NCBI RefSeq assembly: GCF_041381155.1 | Contig: NC_091141.1 | Span: 19,984,828 to 20,048,827, forward strand | Direction of reading: 5' to 3' | Source of the DNA: Argopecten irradians | Taxonomy: Eukaryota; Mollusca; Bivalvia; Pectinida; Pectinidae | Length of the DNA: 64,000 nt | In this document: in pieces, positions 13,101-28,100 of the stretch | Layout of the letters: each line of letters begins with the position of its first letter | Numbering within the stretch: the first letter of the stretch is position 1 | The notes under the pieces: generated by a model | What the model saw: only the letters and a program-made list of their open reading frames with translations | Databases searched by the model: none | Told to the model about the DNA's origin: nothing | Position numbers and translations under genes: made by a program

Positions 13101-16100
13101 CACGACTAAAACGATAGAAAATAATGTCATTTTACAACTTCATAAAACCATAAACTGTTCAAAACTAACACGTTATACGTAAGGAAGAAGAAAATAAGGT
13201 AGAACTTAACGCTGTAAATTAGCATTTCAAAACATGCTAAAATTATAGTATTTTGTTATTTTTTTCTTACCCCATTGATAACGTGAGCCATGTATTGTCG
13301 AATCTTGGACTTAGCATCGATGTCTTTTTCTACGTGAGAAGTTTTGTCACTTCGTTTATACCAACTGAAACGACATTGCAACAATGGTCAAAGAAATGGA
13401 ATATGATATTTTAATTAAACGCAATCGATCTTAAACATGGTCAATTGGAAATCAGAATTGGTTTTAAAGAGTGAGAACCTTGTTTAACAATTAACATTAA
13501 AACGACTTTAATCAATTAACCTGTTCTAACTAGGATCTTACGTTTGATATATACAGAGGTCAATAACTATGTACTCTCGTTTGATAGTCTTACTATAAAC
13601 TTACATTTGATAGTCTAACTATGTACTTATATTTGATAGTCTTACTATAAACTTACATTTGATAGTCTAACTATGTACTTATATTTGATAGTCTTACTAT
13701 AAACTTACATTTGATAGTCTAACTATGTACTTATATTTGATAGTCTTACTATAAACTTACATTTGATAGTCTAACTATGTACTTATATTTGATAGTCTTA
13801 CTATAAACTTACATTTGATAGTCTAACTATGTACTTATATTTGATAGTCTTACTATAAACTTACATTTGATAGTCTAACTATGTACTTATATTTGATAAT
13901 CTATCTGTACGTACGTTTGCTAGTCTAACTATATGTTTACATTTGATAGTCTAACTATGTACTTATATTTGATAGTCTTACTATAAACTTACATTTGATA
14001 GTCTAACTATGTACTTATATTTGATAGTCTTACTATAAACTTACATTTGATAGTCTAACTATGTACTTATATTTGATAATCTATCTGTACGTACGTTTGC
14101 TAGTCTAACTATATGTTTACATTTGATAGTCTAACTATGTACCTACGTTTGATAGTTTGACTATGTTCTCACATTTGATAGTGTAACTATGTACTTATAT
14201 TTGATAATCTATCTATGTACGTACGTTTGCTAGTCTTACTATATGTTTACATTTGATAGACTAACTATGTACCAACATTAGATAGTCTAACTATGTACTG
14301 ACATTAGATAGTCTTACGATGTTCTTGCATTTGATAGTCTAACTATATACTAAGATTTGATAGTGTAACTATGTACTAACATTTGATAGTCTATCTATGT
14401 ACCTACGTTTGATAGTTTAACTATGTTCTCACATTTGATAGTCTATGTACTTATATTTGATAGTGTAACTATGTACTTACATTTGATAGTGTAACTATGT
14501 ACTAACATTTGATTGTCTAACTATGTACCTACGTTTGATATTTTACATTAAATTTTGTAACTATGCTCTTACATTTGATAGTCAAACTACGTATTTAGGT
14601 TTCACAGTCTAACGATGTATTTACGTTTGATAGTCTATGTACTTACGTTTGATAGATACTGAAGTCGATGATGACTATCAGTCCCATCTGATACTGTGTG
14701 CCAGTCAGGTTCTGTGTCCGTTTCCGCTGTTTGCGTTTTCTCTTCGTTACATCGGTGTCGGACGTTCTTCTTCTCATCTCCATGGTAGCACTGGACGGGT
14801 TCATAAAGTCATTCAGGTCCAACACTCGGTCAACTAGCTGCATGGACTGGCCGTTATTTACTGGGGAGGTACCTTCGAAAAAACCCATAACAGAATATCT
14901 TCTCCCTAAGCGGCATGTAGTTAAATTTGATAAAAATAGAAGAAGAAAAAACACATATTTTCTTATTCAGAGTTTTGATTCTTTTGATCATATGATTTGT
15001 CTGAATAATCAAAGAGATCCCTACGATCACGCTGACATAACATTGAAGTCATCTACCTAAATAGTGAACACAAATGTGCATTTGCTGATGAATTTAGACT
15101 TCATACATACCGTATGTTACACATTAATCTATCACTCACTTGGTTCGAAATCGTTTTTGACTGGCTTGTCTTGTTTTCGTCGGAATACACTATACAATCT
15201 TCCTCTACGTCCATTTACACTCCTTTTCCGTCGTAATGGCGAGTCCATGGAGAGGGGTTCCAGTCCGTATTCTACATTCTTCACGTAGAAACTGCCTTCC
15301 TGTTGTGAAACAAACTTGCGATTTAGGATAAGGATTTAAAACGGATTACATGTATGTATGGTTTCATAACATTCATCATACTATCATGTAAAATAGGAGC
15401 ACTTTATAGTGGCAAACATTTCATTGCAGCAATCGTTTAGAAGAAAATTTGAAGCATTTCACGACATCTAAGGCTTTAAAGCTTTATATGCTTCAAACTA
15501 ACGGAGCTAGTTAACATTTCATGTAATTCATGTAGTACTTTAGCAATGAAAACATATATAACTCAAAACACAATTTAAGCACAATCTGTAATGTTTTCAT
15601 TGATCGTATGATATCGAGAAATGTACGTCATATATATAAGATATACGAAATGCATAATACTAAGATATGTGTAAGTGTTTGGTATCACAACCAAATAGTG
15701 TATTACACAATATTACAATTACAATTATTTTTCGAATAATTAACCACACTTGTTAGAAGTCATTATTTGTTTATCAAATACGCATAGTTGAACGTTCTCG
15801 AGTAATACGGTGTTAAATCATCAGAGAACATAGTTTTTAAATATAGAGTTGGTGGACGAAATGTTTGTCATATATCTATACAAATATAAATATATCTATT
15901 TCTCATATCAAATACGTGAATTTAGCATTCGTTTTAAATCAAGTCTGCACGGTACACATAAATCAATTTTCTGAACCGATGTCCCAAAAGTGCAAGACAG
16001 CAATAACGATAGAGACATGACTATATCATTACAGGCGCTATCGACACAGCTTCACAGCGACCCGCTGCGATATAAAAACATGCATTTATTTGGTGTGATA

Positions 16101-19100
16101 TATAACATGTTTTATATAGAATAAGAAAGACTAGCTGTGAATTGATTTATGTGTATATTACATACATTATTTAAAGCTATATGCATTTTTAGTGTGATAC
16201 ATAAGATGTTTGATATAGAATAAAGAAAGACTAACTATGGATTGATTTATGTGTATATTACACACATTATTTAAAGCTAGATGCATTTATTTGGTTTTTA
16301 TATCACAGGTTTCATGTAGAAAAGAGGCATTGAACAACAGTCGACTTCTTGTTAATGTGTTAAGGTAAATTAAATCAAAATAACTATATGAATGTGAATT
16401 TGACAAGTAGGCAAACACTTATTGAGATATCGGAATATGTTACAAGCTTCCTTAAAGTAGATTGGAAAACTTTGATTTGTATTTTCAATCCCAATAAATT
16501 AACTGTATTATTGTGATTCTATTGTTCTACTTAGTTTTTAATGAAATATTTTACTTTTCTCGTTAAATGCGATAATTATCTCATCAAAACGCTATAGTTA
16601 TCTTAATATTATTAATCTTTAAAACATTTTTTCGCAATGAAATATAAAAGTGACATACATGTATTCACTCCAGTGAAAATACCAATTTTGAGCGAATTGA
16701 TATTTTCAGTCGCCTTTGACTAATCGTAATGCAGCATTGACAGTAAAAAATATCATTTTAATCGTTACGTCGTTAGTTTAGGCGCGAAAATGACGTCATA
16801 TTTTTGTGAAGAAATATGACGTTATGCTCACAAAAATGCGTTGAAAAAAAAACCGCAAGGGCAAATAGCTCTGTACAATATAATGGCGGAATCAACTTTG
16901 GAGGAACTAGTAGCTCACAGTGGTTTTCTGTAAATGAAAGTGAGAAAACAAATACAATAATTAGAATATTCCTTGTTAATTGATGCATACCAGTGAGGCC
17001 TTACACTTGTGAAAAATATCTAAGTTTCCACCTCACTTGATGAAATATATCTGGTATTCATCAACAAATAAGGAATATCTTATATATATTCAACACTGAG
17101 TGACCTGTAACTCCTATCATATGAATGTTTAAAATATATGTTTCACTTTGATGCTGAATCAATTACGATATATTACCATATGATGGAATGCTAATCAAAC
17201 ATCTTATGTCCCCGTCAAATTTTGAAAACTCCACGTCAAAAACATTTAATGATGATTGACGGCATTATGTTTGACAATGAAAACATTTTGAGTCGCTCTA
17301 CTTTACAAATAGTAACTCAAGTTTAAATAATTTCTTTATCAAAAGTATCTCACATCTATGTCTTGTCACCTGATCATCATTAATCAAATTTATATTTCAT
17401 TAAGGTCGATATACACTAAATCTATAATGGAAATAAAACGTTACCATAGTAAATTTGTATGCATGTGTATAAAGGTTCAAAATTGAATTATACCTATTTC
17501 GTCTGTAATTTAAGCATGCACTTGACATTTACCATGAATAAACTGTTCAGAGCAACTAAATTGCAGAAACCATTTTCATATCAAATTGCAGCCTTTATAT
17601 CAAGACAATGGTTGTGTGCTCAGCCTTTCTAATTCCAGGTATTAATTGTTTTACAGGTTCCTCTTTACGTCTAGCCCCTTATTATCAATGTTCAACCTTA
17701 ATTGTGTGTGCACTGTATGACCGACACCTGTAGTTTTATCCCCACCAGTCCTAACCAACATACACTCTTCACATACTAGTGTCACTTTGTCCAATTCATT
17801 AATCACTTTCGCTTCCATAGTTACTCTTTGCGTATTTTTCTTTTAGGAATCATTTCTTTTATTGAATTCCCCATTAATGAAAAGGTGGGAGGTCAATAAT
17901 CCTAACACTTGTTGATTATTGTTATCTTTCTAATGCATTATTCATCAAACAATAAAAATTAGTGACCTCACTATGATGAAATCGTTGAATTATTAGACTA
18001 CCTTATGTAATTCCACGCCTGATCTTTAACAAAGTCACGGTTTGAATAGTCATTGTTAATCAATTCATGGTGTCCATGTGCAGTGTCATAACACAGGACA
18101 TACATCATTTGCTCGATGTCTCTTTTCTCAGTTCAATTGTTCTTCATGTCGATAATAACCCATTGTGTTTGCCACCATTACTATGCTACTTTTCGTGAAA
18201 TCATACTTTTTATTTCGATTGGAATGCATTGTTTATTACAAAAGCTGTTAATTCTATGTTAATCACGAATTAATGGATTAGTTGATGTGTCATTCGTGTG
18301 GTGTTTTATCAGCATGTCAATCACTAGGGATCATGGTGCAACATCTTAATTCCTTCCACAACACACTAAACTAAGCTTTGGTAACCATTACAAACATAGA
18401 CATGGCTCTACAATCGACCTGGCATTTTAAAATATAACATCACGACTCAATATGTAACCAAGTACAAGTGTTACCAATATAATCATTAAAGTATTTCATA
18501 TCTACTTAGATACGAAATCGTGATTTGAAGACAGTATGCTGTAACTAATACCGAAAATGTACAACAATTATGGTGAAGCATTACATGAGATATGTCATAT
18601 AATGACATTTGATTGAAATATTAAAATAAAAGATACATTCAAGGTCGTCTTAAAGGCTTTGACAAATATATTATAAACCAATGACTAGCTAACTATCTCA
18701 CATGAGACCTGAATTACATGAACAATTGTGTTATGTAATAACTCATTGTTTAAACAAGATTAAACATACCATTTGTTTCATTGTAATAAAATATTCCACA
18801 TAAAATCTCTTCAAGGAGGATCCAGCAATGGAATATTTTAAAGCTTCAATCCACAAATGAAGATATCCAACGCCTTGTCATAATATACGAAGTTTTTAGC
18901 AGGAAGTACGTCTGTACGTGTGATTGTATTAATACTTACCAGTACGGGATCACAATGTCCGACGTCGAATCCGTCACACGTCATCATCACATTAGCCCCA
19001 GTGTCCTTATCCTGGTAAAAGGCTATGTTCTGTAAGGACAACGAGTATTATTATTAAACGAATATAACATGGGTAATAGCGTTGCTTTTAAATTCATTTT

Positions 19101-22100
19101 ACACTTATAAGACGTTCCTAGAGCTTTACTATGGAAATTTGGAGTTTGCTTTTTACATTTTAATATTAGTTATAAAATACAATGACTTTATTTCTCCTGA
19201 AGATATTCAAACAAACTCTACGATAATTCAAATAAAGTGTGATTTATTTATTTATTTATTTATCTATTCATTTATTTATTTGTTGTGTTGTACATTAAAA
19301 TTGTCATTTTTTCAAAACCACAATTAAAATCTCGTCGTTACACTTTGACCAAAAATTATTTTTTATGTGAATTTCGGTGTATTGGTCATATGCATGATAA
19401 ATTAAAGCCATATGTCTTTAATCGGTTGTTTGATACATATAAAATGTTTGATAAATTTAATGTTAAATTGCCTTCTTTAAAAATATAGTAATTAATGTTT
19501 GATAAGAATCTTATCCATTTCGCCAGAATAACAACATATGCCATCCTACCCCTTACATTTGAGTTTAAAAATGCATCATTGTACCGTTTTTGCTAGCTTT
19601 TACTCATAACAGAAAAAAACGTCTAGTAATGAACCTTTGCAAACTCTGTGCCTATCAATTGGAGACAGTTTGCTTTCTTCACATATATTTAAATATTCGT
19701 TACGCTGGCTGTAAATACTTAAAATGCTGCCGCAGTAATATTTTAAGTAAAACAAAAAGGTAACATTCTGGCTCACCTCAAATTTAATTTCCAAGTATGC
19801 ATATGGCAAGAGATATTGATAATATAAAAAAAACTTCTTTGATCAAGGCTGACACGAGACTTCAACGAGGCTGAAACCTCAGTAGAAATCACTATTAAAA
19901 TAGGTTTTATATGCATTTGGTGAGATGATGGTTTTGCTATGATTCTGCAATTATTTTGCTAAAATTGGGTTTCTTAATTTTCCGCGCTTTCAATTGTGCT
20001 GTTAGTCTGTCCGGGCGGCAGTAGGTGATTTTATTTTTACTGTTTTTATGTTTGTATTGTACCGTTTCCTCATCCCTTAGTCTGTCCGGAAGGCCGTAGG
20101 TATTTTTATTTTTACTGTTTTTTATGTTTGTATTGTACCGTTTTCTTACCCCTTCGATCGGTATCTGTTGTTTTCTCAATACAGGTTGTCCCGCTGTGTT
20201 CGTCCTAATCACGTAAACGCTTCGTTGTTCGTTCAAGGCTTCGTTCATGCCAAGCTTTAGATCTACATTGTTGGTGTCATTTTGCAGTAGACTAATGGTC
20301 ATATTTAATACTGTTGGCATGGATGGGTCCTCTCCCTCGGTGGAATGAAGGTTGTCTTCCACAACGGCCATTTCCAGCATGTCTAAAAATTACAGTGGTT
20401 AAATTGAAAAAGTAACATGGAATTAGAATTAGTTCGATAAAAATGTACTTTGTGAAGCACAACATTACTTATCAATAGCCCATTCATGTGGATGTAAATT
20501 AATATAAAAGCACTGATGGTTGGTGATTTTTAATTGTAATTTTAACGTATGAGTGTATTGGTAAATGAAGTTATTCTTTATTAAATATACAGCTAGAGAC
20601 GTTTTTCTTTTTCATGGGACCTATACGTAACCTAGGTGATGAATTACAGACCATATATATCACACCTGTTATATACAGAATCGTCAAGGTATACATTATA
20701 ATAAATATCGCAAACAGTTCTGTTTATAGTTTAAAATCGATAAGCCAAATATAAAAATCTACATTTATTTGATTTTAAAACTATGCAGAGCATGTTCGCC
20801 AAAAAAAACCCAAAAAACCTGGAATGAATTAGTAGGAACTAAACTGCAGATTGATTGTTTCCACTGATTTAGGGTCATGAGTTAAATACTTAACGGTGAA
20901 CTTAAGCAATGTGATTGCTTACAAGATTGATCACCAAATCTTAGCTAGGTTATGAATCGGCCGCACTAGTCATCGTGACTTAATGATATAATATTCATTT
21001 TGTTTCCACTCAAGATCAATGAACTGTTATTTAGAAACGTATCAACCGACTAAGCTGTAAGAATTTTACACGAATCTTAAGTTCTTATGTAGTTACTAAT
21101 GTTGTAAACTATTGTCATATATTGCTATTGCTCATATTATATAACAAAATGAACTTAAAAGAAAAAAAGGAAGAATGCTTATCTGTTAATATATATACAT
21201 TCCTCATTAATATAGTATAGTAGTTAACATAAATTACAATGTATGTAATTATGTGTATAATATACAATAATTTCTAAGCATCAATAAATTGACCCTCATA
21301 AAGCGTTTCTAAGTCAATTTTAAGTAGGACAATATCCATGAAAATCATCAATATTCAGATTATATTTCTACAATACAAACGGATATATCTAGATTACCTC
21401 TGTACAGTACCTATATATATATGTTGCTACAATGTATGTTAATTTCCAATATTAACATCGGCCATTAGACTCTGGCGTATTAATACCATAATCAGAGTTC
21501 AAGATGTCAAGAAAACACTGGGTTTAAGCTAGTGTGAGAATTCATTGCAAACTTGTTAAAATATTCTTGAAATTGATCTATATGAAAATATCTTCTGATT
21601 AAAATATTTGAAACAGATTTAAGTGTTGTATTTTTCTTTGTATATTTGACTTATCGATAGGACTCTTTCACAACTGCTATTATTTAGTCGGTTGTTTATG
21701 ACAACACACCGAAAGATAGTGGCATTCAGTATTACCCGTCAAATAAATGGCTGTTCCACCGACTATATTTTTCTCTATATCAAGGTTTTAATTTTTTATT
21801 TCTTTTCTTTTCTAACGATAATGATTACTTTAAATGTAAAAACAAGCATTGGTTGTCATATTTTTGACATGCATTGGTGTGTAATATACATTTGGTGATC
21901 GTACATATCTATCATGGTGCGCTAGAACACCCAATGTATGTTACACACCAATGCATGTCAAAATATGACAACCAATGCTTAAATGGATTTTGACTAACGA
22001 TGTCAGGACAAATTGTAACGGCAGTTATGATGAACTGAGAGAGGCAAGGATTAGTTGTCTGTTAATAATGTAGTTCAAATAGTGACTTATGGCTAGACGT

Positions 22101-25100
22101 TATTAGCATATTAAAGTATATATGCAATAATATTTATACCTTGGAATCAGGAAGACCTTTTAATACATTATTTACCAACAAAAATTACATTTTGAAAATT
22201 TAAATAGTTTTATAGGTTTTAATTTCACAAAGTAACTGTGTTTTTTTAATGAAATTTTCAGCAATCTCAAATTTCATGATGTTTATGTCAACAATGCAGT
22301 GAAATGAGTACACATGGTCAAACTAAGAAGCCAAATTGTGGTCTACAATGTCATTTCATATTTTAACAGTGATATCAGTAATCACAAGATGACATCTTCA
22401 TTTATGCTTTCAACTAAATATATATACAGTACAAGAACTATTACGATGCATAAATTCTGTTTTGTAACTCTGTCTTATCATACATGTCTGTCCGTACCTT
22501 TGAATGATTTTGCCACAGTGTAATTCATGACAAAAAGATGGCAATAGTTATGTACAAACATAATAGATATATAGATAATTACATAAATAAAAACATAAAT
22601 AGATAATACTTACAGAATGTTTATGTGAATTTTTTGGAATAACTAAATCATACTCAGAACAAACAGCATGTCAGAATGTTATTCCAATTATGGCACATAT
22701 AACATAGCTTTAAAACCATAGTACTCACCTTGTTATGTATATTCTATATGCTTTGTCCATTAAATGTATTCATCCTAATAGTGTATCATTTACATATGTG
22801 TGTTTTTGTTGTTTTTTATGTTTTATAGCAAAGAATATGCTTCAAATTATTGCGTGCAAAAATGATTTACATGTATTTACTAACTTAAATGTTTGATAAA
22901 ATGAAATTATACAATAAAAAATGAGTAATTTAAGTGCTCGTTTGTAGATGTTTTGCGATGTTCCTTATCTATTTTTTAAGAGAATCGTTCGTTTGTTATA
23001 TATTTTAAAAGGAATTATATAATGTTTCAACCCCTTTGGGACGAGACAGGAAAATCTAAACCCGAAGGGTAAGATTCTTGTCTAACACGAGACTTTGCCG
23101 AGGATTTGACACAGCTCAGGAGTCTTATCCCAATGGTTAAGATCTCTTATCCCTAGAGCGAATGATTCTGTTTCTCTTACCCTGTGACCACTTTGTGTCT
23201 CACGTGCAAAGATCTAGTTTAGCTTTTCTTTACCCCAGGGTGAGATAGTTTTGGTCCCATAAGTTTAACGCCGTTTTAACAGCTAGAGCCACCAACCAGC
23301 GGTTAGTACCTATATAGACAGTATCACACATAATCATTGAAATTGAAACAAACTAATAGATTCAGAAGCAAAAATTACTAGGCATAAAATATCTTAACCT
23401 CGGCCATCGCGGGCCTAATGAGAGGCCGTCATCAGATGACCATGGATGGCAATAAGACTTTAAACCTAGATACCAATGTTTTTAAATTTTAAAATCAGTT
23501 ATCAAAACATTTCAATCACTGACTGGTAACTGACTGGTGAATGTTTCATAAAACCATGCGAAGACTGTCATCTAGTCTCAGGAGTCGAATCGCAACGTTT
23601 ATGTAAAATTACATCCTTGGCAAAGTTTATACCTGGATTTAATGCCACAAAATCAACGCTAAGAATGACAGTTTTCCTAACTATTTTATTACATCCTGAG
23701 TATCAAAAGAATTTCATTCCGCTACAGGTACAAAACTCATTTTCTGATTCGGTGTATATATTTTTGTTTCATATGATTTTATGTTTTTACCAAATAGCAA
23801 CAATTTAATGTATATTTAACCGGAAGTCAAAATTTAAAGCGCCAGCAGCTTCAATTTTACCTATATATTGTTCTCAAAACAATACATTTTAATGTAGTAA
23901 TCTATTAAATATTCTAATTTTCACCATAAATAAATTTCGGGACATTGAATTGTCGACATGGGAAGCACCTACTTTTGAACTTTTTACTTTAACGGCCGAT
24001 AAAACTGGCTTAATGTTGGGGTACTATCAATATTTGTGCTTCAAAAATATCAAGACATTTAAGAACTCACAGTAAAAATATTTTCCTGACGAATCACTGC
24101 CGCCATTTTTAATCGATACGTTCCACATGCGAAAGTGTCCAAATTTGTCATTTTTTTTCTGGTCTTTCACTCAAATTAGAGTCTTATTTGCTATGTTTGG
24201 CGAGACGGTTGTCACTACATACAAGACTTTTCATTCGTGCAGATATTTTAACGTCGGTTTCTTTTTTCAACGGAGACTGTTGAAAAATTGGTCCCCTCAT
24301 CCAGTTGATATATGCCGTCACAATTTTAAGTGATGGCGAGAGAGATTCAAGAAAATAATTAGACAACAGCTAATTTAAAAAAAACACCTGAATTGTTTAA
24401 ATCTAGAATGATTGCTTTTCACTGCCCAACGTGTCTTCCATATACTTGTTGCATTTGTTGCATTTATGGTGGGATGACGCGGCGTAAAACTTCGTCTGTG
24501 GAATGTTCACTGCTAGAGGATCCAGACTTTGACGGTTTTTTCGAATATTTTAAATAGCATTTAGGACATAGCCGTGGGTCATTACACTGTGACAGATCTA
24601 TACCTCTTCAGAAAGGGTGTCTCTCATCCAGTCCTGTGGGCGCCGTGGATTCTTCCACCTGACTATCTTACTATACTTGAACTTTATTCCACAGCCTAAC
24701 CCAACACAGCAATTTTCCATTTTCGATCACTTTTGAATATCAATAAATAATGCTATTGAGCCTTAAACAATATTGAATTAAGAAACTGAAAAATAAAAAA
24801 AGGAATTAAAAAACCACCAATGAAAACCAACAAAAAAGCGATAACAATAACCGTCGTAAAGATTACAGAAAAAAAGTGTTTGTAAAATGTTGCACAACGG
24901 TGCGTTTCTTTAATTAACGGTGGCGAAATGACAGAACCGAGAGTGCCGACTTGGCAATTGGGTTGAATGCAACAATTTTGACAATCACAAAGATGCGAAA
25001 TGACCGGGAATCGGGCCATGGTACTCAAGGTGTCTTTCTCTGGGATTTGCTAAAGTATATCCTCTGAATTGCGTTCAAAACTTGTATTTAACTATTTGTT

Positions 25101-28100
25101 ACATTTTCTTTTCAACAGGGTGCTGTCGTATTACCCTTATTTTCCATAAAATGTCATCTTCTGTTACTGTTACTGTCTGGGAGTCATTAATATTCGATAT
25201 CTTAGGTTTTTTCTCTGAAATGACTGATCTAGGGCCACCTAATACTAAATTTGAAAGAACATACATTACTGAAATTGCTACGACCTTAATTTGGTTTTAA
25301 ATTCTTCTGTTATCAGTGATTTTCTAATACCTATGGTATTTAAGGTAAGGTACAAAATGTTTTTAAAAAGCAAAATTTGATGGTACCGTCAGACAAGACA
25401 TGCTATTAACTTAGGACAAAAATAGGTATATTAATTAGTTTTACTTTTTTGTTGGAAAACCGCAATTTCAAACTTGTATTAACTATTTGTTACATTTTCT
25501 TTTCACGGGTGCTGTCGTATTACCCTTATTTTCCCATAAAATGTCATCTTCCTGTTACTGTTACTGTCTGGGAGTCATTAATATTCGATATCTTAGGTTT
25601 TTTCTCTGAAATGACTGATCTAGGGCCACCTAAATACTAAAATTTGAAAGAACATGACATTTACTGAAATTGCTACGACGTTAATTTGGTTTTAAAATTC
25701 TTCTGTTATCCAGTGATTTTCTAAATACCTTACTGGATATTTAAAGGTAAGGGTACAAAAATGTTTTTAAAAAGCAAAATTTGATGGTACCCGTCAGACA
25801 AAGACATGCTATTAACTTACGGACAAACAATAGTGTATAATTCAAATTAGTTTTACTTGTTTTGTTGGAAAAACCGCAATTTCGCGTTCAATAGTGATTA
25901 TTCGTTTAAATCCCGAATATTTTCATAAAATTAAATATAAGGGAAGATCACAAAAACAATTTTTCATTCAAAAACATTTCTATTGCAAGAATAATATCTT
26001 ATTGATTTCATATCGTATATTTTTCGACGACAGTCGTGGTTTTTTATGCTCATCCACAAAAAATGTTGAATTTTGTATCTGACATGACACGTAATTTGTG
26101 GTAGTCTACCATATTATATAACACATAAAAATAAATCGGCCGTGGGCCGCTGTGCACCTGCTCCTTAAAGGTTAATTCCTATAGTATTCAAAGACAACAT
26201 CTTCCTTAAAATTGATTTACTAATATAATAGGCTTATAAAAGTAGAGGTTATTGTCACACCAAGCCATGCAGCATACGAAATATGTTGCATATGCTGTAT
26301 TTGTGGTGGGATGACGCGGCGTAAAACAGATCGTCGACAGTTGAATTATCTTGATCTGTAGACTTTACTTTGTCTGCGTAATCTTCATTGCTAGTGGATC
26401 CAGGTTTTTGACGTTTTTTTCAAATATTTTAGAAAGCATTTAGGGCATAGTCATGGGTCATCACACTGTGATAGATCTATACCCTCTTCAGAAAGGGTGT
26501 CCCTCATCCAGCCCTGTGGGCACTGTGGATTCTTCAACCTGCCTATCTTACTATACTTGGAATTTATTCCTCAGCCTAGCCCAACACAGCAATTTTCCAT
26601 TTCGGATCACTCTTAAATACTAGTAAATAATGCTATTAAGTCTGACAACAATATGTAAGAAACTAAAAAAAGACAGGAATAAAAAAAGCCAATAATGAAA
26701 ACCAACAAAAAAGCGGTAACAATAATCGTCGTAAAGATTACAGAAAAAAAGTGTTTGTAAAATGTTGCAGAGCGGTGTCGTTTCTTTAATTAACGGTGAC
26801 GAAATGACAGAAGCGAGGGTGCTGACTTGGCAATTGGGTTGAATGCAAGAGGCTTTGTTGACAATCACAAAGATGCGACATGACCGGGAATAGGGTTCAG
26901 GTACTCAAGTTGTCTTTTTCCGGGATTTTCTAAAGTATATCCTCTGAATTTCGCCCCAAACTTCTTCTTGTATTTAACTATTTGTTACATTTTCTTTTCA
27001 ACAGGGTGCTGTCGTATTACCCTTATTTTTTCCAAAAAATGTTATCTTCCTGTTACCCTTACTGTCTGGGAGTCATTTATATTCGATATCTTAGGTTTTC
27101 TCTCTGAAATGTCTGATCTAGGGCCACTTAAACACTGAAATTGGAAAAAAAATTACTGAAATTGCTACGACGTTACTTTGGTTTCGAAATTATTCTGTTA
27201 TTCAGTGATGTTCTAAATATCTTTCCTGGATATTTATAGGTAAGCGTACAAATATGTTTTTGAAAAGCAAAATTTGATCCCGTCAGACAAAGACATGCTA
27301 TTGACTTACGAAAAATAATAATGTAATAAAATGTATAATTTAAATTGTTTTTACTTGTTTTGTTGGAAAAACCGCAATTTCGCGTTCAATAGCGATAATT
27401 CGTTTAACTCCCGTATGTTTTCATAAAATTAGATATAAGGGAAGATCACAAAAACAATTTTTCATTCAAAAACATTTCTTTTGCAAGAATAATATTTTAT
27501 TGATTTCATATAGTATATTTTTTGACGACAGTCGTGGTTTTTTACGCTCATCCACAAAAAATGTTGAATTTTGTATCTGACATGACACGTAACTTGTGGT
27601 AGTCTACCATATTATATAACACATAAAAATAAATCGGCCGTGGGCCGCTGTGCACCTGCTCCTTTAAGGTTAATTCCTATAGTCTTCAAAGACAACATCT
27701 TCCGTGAAAATGATTTATTAATATAATAGGCTTATAAAAGTAGAGGTTATCGTCACACCAATCCATGCAGCATACGAAATATACAACTATATTTGTGTAT
27801 CGGCATGACTGGAATCGGATATATATATAAACATTGTATATAGTAACAAAGTTCTTTGCTCATCCAAATGCTGTTTTTGTTAAAATTACAAAGAGTGTTA
27901 TTGCGTGACTATCCCGAACGAATTAAATAGGATGATTCGAATAGTTTTATAATGTACGATATCGTTGAGAAAAGGACAAAAGTAAAGCCAGTGCTTCTAA
28001 CGACAATAATGCTTCCTGGATAACAATGATATGACTCATCGAATGAAGAATCATGATTTTGTTACGTCATCAACACAATAATCACAGCGCTTCATAATAG

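Noticed and set aside
13541..14655. CRISPR-like or satellite array
   Set aside because: Units are directly adjacent with no unique spacers and the context is a eukaryotic intron; it is a minisatellite.
22731..22802. Alternative signal-peptide exon for gene A with donor GTGAGT
   Set aside because: The frame that would join exon 2 contains a stop, and the other Met gives no hydrophobic segment.
25082..25300. Plus-strand frame repeated at 25449-25640 (VTVTVWESLIFDILGFFSEM)
   Set aside because: The repetition comes from the DNA duplication. The more coding-like reading of this DNA is on the minus strand and is decayed.
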